From contig JBOHSA010000110.1 of assembly GCA_050732995.1 (NCBI GenBank), positions 1-29,573 on the forward strand: DNA of 29,573 nucleotides, read 5' to 3'. This stretch comes from JBOHSA01 sp050732995 (GTDB lineage: Bacteria; Gemmatimonadota; Gemmatimonadetes; Gemmatimonadales; GWC2-71-9). Every line of letters begins with the position of its first letter. The first letter of the stretch is position 1. The notes beneath the pieces were generated by a model. The model searched no databases. It saw only the letters and a program-made list of their open reading frames with translations, and was not told the origin of the DNA. Of this stretch, positions 1 through 7,962 are shown piece by piece. Made by a program: the position numbers and the translations under genes.

Positions 1-1
1 G

Positions 2-214
2 TGGGGTCCGGCGGCCGCAGTGCTGCGCGAGTCCATCGCCGTGAACGATACCCGACCGCCGCCCTGGCAGCTCCTGCCCGCGGTGCTGCTCGCGGCGGGG
101 GACACGGCCGGGGCGCTCGCGGCGGCGCGCGAGGCGCGGCGGCGGTTTCCGGGAAACCCCGCCGTGCGGCGGAGCGTCGAGCCGGTGTTGCGCGCCGCCC
201 GCCGGTCTCCCTAG
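2..214 (+). CDS. C-terminal fragment of a probable TPR-like/repeat protein (5' truncated)
   Basis: The reading frame is open from the left edge to a TAG at 212-214, giving about 70 residues with no start that has to be used, so this is read as the tail of a gene beginning outside the window. The segment GDTAGALAAAREARRRFPGNPAVRR has the look of a tetratricopeptide helix pair (small residues and a Gly/Asp turn, then a long Ala/Arg helix ending in FPGNP), a pattern common at the end of TPR proteins. No catalytic motif is visible. It converges on the IIA gene with a 10-bp gap and no obvious terminator. Function is unknown and the TPR reading is an inference from one repeat. Confidence 0.5.
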   Translation, partial: WGPAAAVLRESIAVNDTRPPPWQLLPAVLLAAGDTAGALAAAREARRRFPGNPAVRRSVEPVLRAARRSP

Positions 215-224
215 ACGCCGTCGG

Positions 225-677
225 TCAGATGTTCTTTTCGTCGAGCAGCCGGAGGAACTCCGCCGGTGTATCGAGCTGGGCGAGCCGCTCCGGCACGTCC
301 GGCTCCTTCGCGAACTGGGCGAGCTTGCCCAACACCGGCAGATACTGGTTGGAGACTTCGAGCGGGGGGGCCACGATCAGGAAGAAATAGTGCACCGGCT
401 TGTCGTCGATGGCCTTGAAATCGACGCCTTCGAGCCGGCGCCCGAAGGCGACGCGCAGCCGGGCCACGACCGTGGAGCGGCAGTGCGGGATGGCGATGCC
501 CTGGCCGATGCCGGTCGAGCCCAGAGTCTCGCGCCGCTTGAGCATCCTGAACAACATCGCCTCGGCCTTCTCGTCGAGCCGGAAGAGCCCGACCAGCTCC
601 TTCAGCACCGCGTCTTTCGTCGTGCCCTTCAGATGGAGATTGACGGCGTCTTCCGAGAAGAACTCGCGCAGCTGCAC
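225..677 (-). CDS. PTS IIA (PtsN/fructose-type) domain protein
   Basis: Single-domain phosphotransferase IIA protein of about 150 residues, the usual PtsN/EIIA-Fru length. The diagnostic GIAIPH motif carries the His that accepts phosphate from HPr (residue 65 from the chosen start), preceded by a TGIGQG turn. The start is taken as GTG at 677, giving VQLREFF..., which matches the family N-terminus; a GGAG at 689-692 lies 11 nt upstream. A TTG at 710 would extend it by 11 residues, but it directly abuts the predicted -10 element, so it would lie upstream of the transcript start. Cytoplasmic. A role as regulatory IIA (nitrogen-PTS like) rather than sugar uptake is inferred, because no IIB/IIC permease gene is adjacent. 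It is transcribed divergently from dus from a shared promoter region. Confidence 0.85.
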   Translation of the reverse strand: MQLREFFSEDAVNLHLKGTTKDAVLKELVGLFRLDEKAEAMLFRMLKRRETLGSTGIGQGIAIPHCRSTVVARLRVAFGRRLEGVDFKAIDDKPVHYFFLIVAPPLEVSNQYLPVLGKLAQFAKEPDVPERLAQLDTPAEFLRLLDEKNI

Positions 678-710
678 GGCGGGGCCCGCTCCGGGGAATG
701 ACGGGCGCAA

Positions 711-739
711 AACGTAACGGCTGGTTGCCCGGTGCGCAA
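711..739 (-). promoter_or_regulatory. Promoter of the IIA gene, half of a symmetric divergent pair
   Basis: On the minus strand: -35 TTGCGC (734-739), 17-bp spacer, -10 TACGTT (711-716). The predicted transcript begins near 703, leaving a leader of about 25 nt that contains the GGAG before the GTG at 677. It overlaps the dus promoter almost completely. Confidence 0.6.
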
Positions 740-753
740 CGCGCCATTACGTT
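725..753 (+). promoter_or_regulatory. Promoter of dus-larB, predicted leaderless
   Basis: -35 TTGCCC (725-730), exact 17-bp spacer, -10 TACGTT (748-753). The ATG of dus follows after only 7 nt, so the transcript is predicted to begin at or next to the start codon. No Shine-Dalgarno sequence precedes this ATG, which fits. Confidence 0.6.
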
Positions 754-760
754 GCTTCGC

Positions 761-1750
761 ATGCGGTTCCCCTATCCCGTCGCCCACGACTTTCCGCTCC
801 TGCTCGCGCCCATGGCCGGGGTGTCCGAGCCGCCGTTCCGGCAGCTGTGCCGGCGCGCCGGGGCGGACGTGGTCGTGTCGGAGTTCATCTCGGCGGTCGG
901 CGTCTCGCTGGGGATCGAGCGCGTGCTGGCCGACATGCGGTTCGAGCCGTGCGAGCGGCCGATCGGGATCCAGCTGTACGGGGCGGACGCACCGGTCATG
1001 GCACGGGCCGCGGGGATGGTGTCGGAGCTGTTCCAGCCCGACTTCATCGACATCAATTTCGGCTGCCCGGTGAAAAAGGTCGTGCGCAACAACGGCGGCT
1101 CGGGCTGCCTCAAGGACCTGGGGCTTGTTGGCGGGATCATCCGCGCGGTCCGCGGCGCCACCCACCTGCCGGTCACGGTGAAGATCCGCAGCGGCTGGGA
1201 CGAAGGCCAGCGGGACCCCGTGGGGATCGCGCGGCGGTGCCAAGACGCGGGCGCCCAGGCGCTCACGCTGCATCCCCGGACCCGCACGCAGATGTACGCC
1301 GGCGAAGCGGCCTGGGACGAGATCGCTTGCGTCGTGGAGGCGCTCGACATACCGGTCATCGGGAACGGCGACGTCACGACGCCGGAAGACGTGCTCGCCA
1401 TGCGGCGGCACACGGGCTGCGCGGGCGTAATGATCGCCCGCGGCGCCTTCGGGAACCCGTGGCTGTTCACCCAGGCGCGCGACCTGCTCGAGAGTCGCCC
1501 GAAGCGCCCCGGCCCCACGCCGACCGAGCGGTTCGCCGTGGCGCTGGAGCACGCCCGCTTGGCGTTGCGGTTGCAGGGCGACACGCGGAAGACCGCCATC
1601 GAGTTCCGCAAGCACCTCGGCTGGTACACCAAGGGTCTCCCGGGCTCCGCAGAGCTGCGCCAGCGGTTGTTTGCGATCGAGAGCCTGGCCGAGGCGGAGG
1701 CGGTGTTCGCCGCGTACCTCGCCACCACTACGCTCGAGGCTGCCGCGTGA
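761..1750 (+). CDS. dus: tRNA-dihydrouridine synthase (DusB-like)
   Basis: FMN-dependent reductase that makes dihydrouridine in the tRNA D-loop. The protein has 329 residues, normal for the family. The N-terminal TIM barrel opens with LLLAPMAGVSEPPFR, the FMN-binding start typical of Dus. INFGCPVKKV carries the catalytic Cys at residue 102, and GNGDVTTPED followed by MIARGAFGNPW are the FMN phosphate-binding loops. The C-terminal helical domain includes FRKHLGWYTKG. The start is ATG 761; longer in-frame starts exist upstream, but they read through the promoter and lack family similarity. The stop overlaps the larB start as GTGA, so the two are probably co-translated. Closest subgroup looks like DusB, judged by eye. 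Confidence 0.93.
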   Translation: MRFPYPVAHDFPLLLAPMAGVSEPPFRQLCRRAGADVVVSEFISAVGVSLGIERVLADMRFEPCERPIGIQLYGADAPVMARAAGMVSELFQPDFIDINFGCPVKKVVRNNGGSGCLKDLGLVGGIIRAVRGATHLPVTVKIRSGWDEGQRDPVGIARRCQDAGAQALTLHPRTRTQMYAGEAAWDEIACVVEALDIPVIGNGDVTTPEDVLAMRRHTGCAGVMIARGAFGNPWLFTQARDLLESRPKRPGPTPTERFAVALEHARLALRLQGDTRKTAIEFRKHLGWYTKGLPGSAELRQRLFAIESLAEAEAVFAAYLATTTLEAAA

Positions 1751-2433
1751 GGCTCGATGAGCTGGGACGGCTGATCGAGCACCTCCCGTTCGCGCAGATC
1801 GACCACCTCCGCCCCGTCACCCAGGGTCACCCGGAGGTGATTTTTTCTCCCGGCAAGACGGTCGATCAGGTGGTCGCGATCGCCGAGCGGCTAGCAGCGG
1901 CGAACGGGAGCTTCCTGGCGACGCGGCTGGAGCCGCCGCAGATAGCGGCCCTGGCGACCCGGTTCCCGCAGGTCGAGCTGAACGCGCTCGGGCGCACCGC
2001 GTACCTCCCGCCGGATCCGGAGCCGCCGCCGACGGGACGGGGCACGATCCTCGTCGTGACCGCGGGGACGAGCGATCTGCCGGTGGCCGAGGAGGCCGCC
2101 GTCACCGCGCGCGCGCTGCGCAACCGGGTCGAGCGGCTCACCGACGTGGGAGTAGCGGGCATCCATCGCCTGCTCACGCAGACCGACACGCTGCGCAGCG
2201 CTGCCGTCATCATCGTCGTCGCCGGGATGGAGGGCGCCCTGCCGAGCGTCGTGGGAGGCCTCGTCAAGGTCCCGGTGATCGGCGTCCCGACCAGCGTGGG
2301 GTACGGGGCGTCCTTCGGAGGAGTGGCCGCGCTCCTGGCCATGCTGAGCTCCTGTGCGGCGGGCGTGACCGTGGTCAACATTGACAATGGATTTGGGGCC
2401 GCCGCAGCGGCCAGTCGCATCAACCACGGATGA
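1747..2433 (+). CDS. larB: LarB-like nickel-pincer cofactor biosynthesis protein (AIR carboxylase-like)
   Basis: LarB carboxylates and hydrolyses nicotinic acid adenine dinucleotide, the first step of the nickel-pincer nucleotide cofactor of lactate racemase and related enzymes. At 228 residues it is full length. Visible LarB signatures are VIFSPGKT (31-38), TAGTSDLPVAEEA (105-117), DVGVAGIHRL (133-142), GMEGALPSVVGGL (160-172), PVIGVPTSVGYG and the terminal NIDNGFGAA. Cys203 lies in the SCAAGVTVVNIDNG stretch and is the likely adduct-forming Cys. The fold is shared with PurE, but these motifs are LarB. The GTG start at 1747 overlaps the dus stop, with GAGG 7 nt upstream. No larC or larE lies in the window, so the partner genes must be elsewhere or absent. 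Confidence 0.9.
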   Translation: MRLDELGRLIEHLPFAQIDHLRPVTQGHPEVIFSPGKTVDQVVAIAERLAAANGSFLATRLEPPQIAALATRFPQVELNALGRTAYLPPDPEPPPTGRGTILVVTAGTSDLPVAEEAAVTARALRNRVERLTDVGVAGIHRLLTQTDTLRSAAVIIVVAGMEGALPSVVGGLVKVPVIGVPTSVGYGASFGGVAALLAMLSSCAAGVTVVNIDNGFGAAAAASRINHG

Positions 2434-2609
2434 AACGCGCCGGGACGTTGGTCGGGGCCGCTCTCCGGGTCCTCGGCCTCGTCGCGGTCGTGGTCGCCGT
2501 GTGGCAAGGCCGCGGCTGGGCCCTGGTGGCCGCCTTGGGCGGGTCGATCGTCGCCTTCGGCCTCACCATCCGGCCCCTGGTCCGGTTCTGGCTGTCGGAG
2601 CAGCGTTGA
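2430..2609 (+). CDS. Small two-helix membrane protein, 59 aa, unknown function
   Basis: A short reading frame whose ATG overlaps the larB stop as ATGA and which ends in TGA at 2607-2609. It encodes 59 residues: a basic start (MKR), a first hydrophobic helix (about 8-25), a WQGRGW turn, a second hydrophobic helix (about 29-47) and a basic/aromatic tail ending SEQR. This looks like a small integral inner-membrane protein with both ends cytoplasmic. The start/stop overlap, the clean hydrophobic pattern and the exact fit before the ssrA promoter argue that it is a real third gene of the dus-larB unit. I recognise no family and assign no function. Confidence 0.65.
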   Translation: MKRAGTLVGAALRVLGLVAVVVAVWQGRGWALVAALGGSIVAFGLTIRPLVRFWLSEQR

Positions 2610-2634
2610 AAAGGCGTCGGTGAGCCGCTAGCTT
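2606..2634 (+). promoter_or_regulatory. Promoter of ssrA (tmRNA)
   Basis: -35 TTGAAA (2606-2611), exact 17-bp spacer, -10 TAGCTT (2629-2634). Transcription is predicted to start near 2641, a few bases before the mature tmRNA 5' end at 2647, which RNase P would trim. The -35 box overlaps the stop codon of the upstream small gene. Confidence 0.65.
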
Positions 2635-2646
2635 CCCCCCGTAGTC

Positions 2647-3004
2647 GGGGGCGACAGGCTTCGACGGGTTTGACGAGGATGTCGCAGCGTGCCCAGGGAC
2701 TCCGTCACCTGGTTAATCCACGGGGAAACGCACAACTGCCAACTCTGAATTGGCACTGGCTGCGTAAGCTTAGGCTTCACGCACCTGCGTGAGTGGCAGC
2801 CCGCCTGAGGCGGCGCTCACGTATCGCAAAGTCGGGCTGGCGCGGCCTGGAGCCCCAACGAGCCGTGTGAGAGTTGCCAGGGGCTTGTCGCTTCCGAGGC
2901 CGGCGAGGCGCCGAGGAAGTGAGACTGCAAACCAGCGTCGCCTACGCACGTAGACGCGATATCGGAGTCTTGCTCGGACCGGGGTTCGATTCCCCGCGCC
3001 TCCA
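2647..3004 (+). ncRNA. ssrA: tmRNA (transfer-messenger RNA)
   Basis: One-piece tmRNA of about 358 nt that rescues stalled ribosomes and tags the nascent protein for proteolysis. The 5' GGGGGCG (2647-2653) pairs with the 3' CGCCTCC (2997-3003) as a 7-bp acceptor stem with one G-U pair, and A3004 is the discriminator. The D-loop-like CAGGCTTCGACGGG follows the 5' end, and a T-arm with TTCGATT lies at 2980-2996. CCA is not encoded (the next bases are CTC). The tag frame is read from GCC at 2738 to TAA at 2765, giving ANSELALAA, which ends in the ALAA degradation signal. The resume codon is inferred from the preceding AACT context. The middle holds pseudoknot-forming sequence. SmpB is not in the window. 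Confidence 0.95.
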
Positions 3005-3009
3005 CTCAG

Positions 3010-3056
3010 AGCGGGAAGCGGGAAGCCGGAAGCGGGATCGCTTCCCGCTTCCCGCT
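3010..3056. repeat. Perfect 17-bp inverted repeat built from GCGGGAA heptamers
   Basis: Left arm 3010-3026 (AGCGGGAAGCGGGAAGC) is exactly complementary to the right arm 3040-3056, with a 13-nt loop that itself holds another partial GCGGGA unit. Each arm contains two tandem heptamers. It lies 6 bp after the tmRNA end and could act as a 3' hairpin for ssrA, but no clear T-run follows, so a classical intrinsic terminator is doubtful. Confidence 0.85.
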
Positions 3057-3116
3057 TCATATTGGGGCCCCGTCAGGCAGCTTCGCCTCCTCCCCCCCCC
3101 TCGTGCGGAGAACATG

Positions 3117-3791
3117 ATGAACGCGTTGCTCGATCTGGTCAGAGTACTGTACGAGCCCGGTGTGGTGTTCACGCGGGTGAAAGAGCGGCCCGCCGTGCTC
3201 GTCCCCATGGTCACCCTGATCGTGGTGTCGTTGATCCTCGGCTTCCTCGCGATGCCCTTCGTCAAGGCGGGCATCGCGGGCGTGATGGCCGGGCAGGCAC
3301 AAGCACGGGGCGGTCAGATGCCCGATGTCGGAACCGCCGCCATGATCCAGATCATCGCCACCGCGATCTTCCTTCCCCTCGCCATCCTCATCAGCGGCGT
3401 GCTGCTCTGGATCCTCGCTTCGGTCTTTGGCCTGAACGCGAGCTTCGCCCGCCTGGTGAGCGTCGCGTGCTACAGCACGGTACTCTACATCCTACAGGTA
3501 GCGGCCGGCCTCCTCGTGCTCTCCATGCGGGGCGTCGAGAGCGTGACGTCACCCATGGACCTCCAGCCGGCGTTCGGGCTGGATCTCCTGTTCCCGAACC
3601 TCACGGGCTACGTCGGCGCCCTCGTCAAGGGCGTCAACATCTTTTCGCTGTGGGGGGTGTTCGTGCAGGGAGTGGGTATCGCGAAAACGCACGACACGTC
3701 GCCCAAGACGGGGTACACGATCGCCGGCGTGGCGTTCGTCCTGTTCCTGCTCCTGTTCAGCCTGTTCGCGTTGTTCCAGCCCCAGGCCTAG
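3117..3791 (+). CDS. Yip1-like integral membrane protein
   Basis: A 224-residue protein with about five hydrophobic helices (roughly 27-47, 76-104, 113-136, 163-187, 199-221). The short amphipathic N-terminus MNALLDLVRVLYEPGVVFTRVKERP is typical of bacterial Yip1-domain proteins, where a 'P..vF..v...P' segment precedes the first helix. The family's role in bacteria is not established, so no function is assigned beyond membrane location. Two adjacent ATGs occur at 3114 and 3117; the second is chosen because GGAG at 3107-3110 lies 6 nt before it. It converges on ppdK across 56 bp of GC-rich sequence without a recognisable T-tailed terminator. No good promoter was found directly upstream; read-through from ssrA is possible. 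Confidence 0.75.
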   Translation: MNALLDLVRVLYEPGVVFTRVKERPAVLVPMVTLIVVSLILGFLAMPFVKAGIAGVMAGQAQARGGQMPDVGTAAMIQIIATAIFLPLAILISGVLLWILASVFGLNASFARLVSVACYSTVLYILQVAAGLLVLSMRGVESVTSPMDLQPAFGLDLLFPNLTGYVGALVKGVNIFSLWGVFVQGVGIAKTHDTSPKTGYTIAGVAFVLFLLLFSLFALFQPQA

Positions 3792-3847
3792 GCGGCGCCG
3801 GCCGGGACAGCGGCTCGCGGCGTGGACTCGCGACCCGATAGCTCCGT

Positions 3848-6517
<2,670 letters not shown>

Positions 6518-6554
6518 GAAAAAGGCCCTGTGTTAGATGCCGGATGCCAGGGCG

Positions 6555-7955
6555 CTACACTGGTGCGCCGACCTGGAGGGGCGCGGCGTGGCGTGCCCCG
6601 GCGACATCGTCCGGGGTTGCCGTGGGGTAGTCGCCGGAGAAGCAGGCGTGGCAGAATTCGCTGGTGTCACCGCCCGCGGCGCGGAGCATCCCCGCGAGCG
6701 ACAAGTAACCGAGCGTGTCGACTCCGAGGTGTTGACGGATCTGTTCGACGCTGTTGCCCGACGCAATCAGCTCGTTCTTGGTCGGCGTGTCGATGCCGTA
6801 GTAGCACGGTCCGGTGATCGGCGGCGAGGCCACGCGGAAGTGGACCTCCCGGGCGCCGGCCTGCCGGATCATCTGGACGAGGCCCCGGCTGGTCGTGCCG
6901 CGGACGAGGGAGTCGTCCACCACGACCACCGTCCTCCCTGCCAGCACTTCCCGCACGGGATTGAATTTGATCTTGACCCGCGCATTACGGTCGGCCGGTG
7001 CGGGGTGAATGAAGGTGCGCCCCACGTAGTGGTTCCGGATCAGGGCATGCTCCAGCTTGATGCCCGACTCCTCGGAGAAGCCGAGCGCCATGGCGTTGGA
7101 CGAATCGGGGACGGAAAACACGCAATCGGCGCCAGGCGCCGGGTGCTCGCGGGCCAGCTCGCGCCCCAGGGCGCGGCGGACGCGATCCACCGAGCGGTGG
7201 AAGATGGTGCTGTCGGGGCGCGAGAAATACACTAGCTCGAAGATGCAGCGACGGTGCGGCCGGGCGGGCAGCGGCGGGAGGGTCTCGATCTCCGATCCCT
7301 GGATCCGGAGAAACGTCCCCGGCTCGAGCTCGCGCACCGTCGTGGCGCCGAGCAGGTCCAACGCGCAGGTCTCGGACGCCACGACCGTCCCGGTGCCCAG
7401 GCGCCCCAGGATCAGCGGCCGAAAACCGCGCGCGTCGACGATCGCGTACAGCGTCCGGCCGATGGTCAGGACGAGTGAATAGGCGCCCTCCACCCGCTCC
7501 AGCGCGTCGAGGAGCTGGTCCTCGGGCTCGCGCGCTTCCGAGCGCGCGATCAGGTGCACCAGCACCTCGCTGTCCGACGACGTCTGGAAAATGGAGCCCT
7601 TGGCCACCAGGTCGGCCCGCAGCTCCACGGCGTTCGTGAGATTGCCGTTGTGCGCCAGCGCGAGCGGCCCTTCCCGGTACCGGGCCAGCATCGGCTGGGC
7701 GTTGGCGAGCACCGACGAGCCGGCGGTGGAGTAGCGCGTGTGCCCGATCGCCACGTCGCCCGGAAGCGAAGCGAGCGTCTGCTCGGAGAAAATGTCGGAC
7801 ACGAGGCCCATGCCACGGTGGGAGCGGGCGACGCCCGCGCCGTCGAGGCTGACCAGCCCGGCCGATTCCTGGCCCCGGTGCTGCAGGCTGTAGAGGCCGA
7901 GGTAGCCGAGCCGCGCCGCGTCGGGGATCCCGGAAATGCCGATGATGCCGCACAT
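6555..7955 (-). CDS. purF: Amidophosphoribosyltransferase (Fe-S type)
   Basis: First committed step of purine synthesis: PRPP + glutamine to phosphoribosylamine. It has 466 residues. Met1 is followed directly by Cys2, the glutaminase nucleophile exposed after Met removal, so there is no propeptide to cut. The Ntn glutaminase domain covers about 2-230 (HRGQESAGL, HTRYSTAG, HNGNLTNA). The phosphoribosyltransferase domain contains the PRPP loop VVVVDDSLVRGTTS (343-356). Cys237, Cys384, Cys435 and Cys438 sit in the same contexts as the four [4Fe-4S] ligands of the Bacillus subtilis enzyme, so an oxygen-sensitive cluster is inferred. ATG 7955 lies 7 nt after the purL stop. Co-directional with the other pur genes. 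Confidence 0.97.
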   Translation of the reverse strand: MCGIIGISGIPDAARLGYLGLYSLQHRGQESAGLVSLDGAGVARSHRGMGLVSDIFSEQTLASLPGDVAIGHTRYSTAGSSVLANAQPMLARYREGPLALAHNGNLTNAVELRADLVAKGSIFQTSSDSEVLVHLIARSEAREPEDQLLDALERVEGAYSLVLTIGRTLYAIVDARGFRPLILGRLGTGTVVASETCALDLLGATTVRELEPGTFLRIQGSEIETLPPLPARPHRRCIFELVYFSRPDSTIFHRSVDRVRRALGRELAREHPAPGADCVFSVPDSSNAMALGFSEESGIKLEHALIRNHYVGRTFIHPAPADRNARVKIKFNPVREVLAGRTVVVVDDSLVRGTTSRGLVQMIRQAGAREVHFRVASPPITGPCYYGIDTPTKNELIASGNSVEQIRQHLGVDTLGYLSLAGMLRAAGGDTSEFCHACFSGDYPTATPDDVAGARHAAPLQVGAPV

Positions 7956-7962
7956 CCTGCGG

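Noticed and set aside
678..710. TTG start at 710 for the IIA gene
   Set aside because: It directly adjoins the predicted -10 box, so it would not be in the transcript; GTG 677 has a GGAG and fits the family N-terminus.
847..1746. Upstream 300 codons in frame with larB
   Set aside because: They are a frame shadow of dus (Arg/Gly/Ala-rich, no motif); LarB similarity starts right at GTG 1747.
1747..2433. Reading this gene as purE
   Set aside because: It shares the AIR-carboxylase fold, but the N-terminal GKT segment, TAGTSD and NIDNGFGA motifs and the length are those of LarB.
2980..2996. A separate tRNA gene suggested by the TTCGATT arm
   Set aside because: It is the T-arm of the tmRNA, whose acceptor stem pairs back to 2647-2653.
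3010..3056. CRISPR array or classical terminator
   Set aside because: Units are 7 bp with no spacers, and the hairpin is not followed by a T-run.
3792..3847. Bidirectional terminator between yip1-like gene and ppdK
   Set aside because: GC-rich with small palindromes (CCGGCCGG) but no stem-loop with T-tail on either strand.
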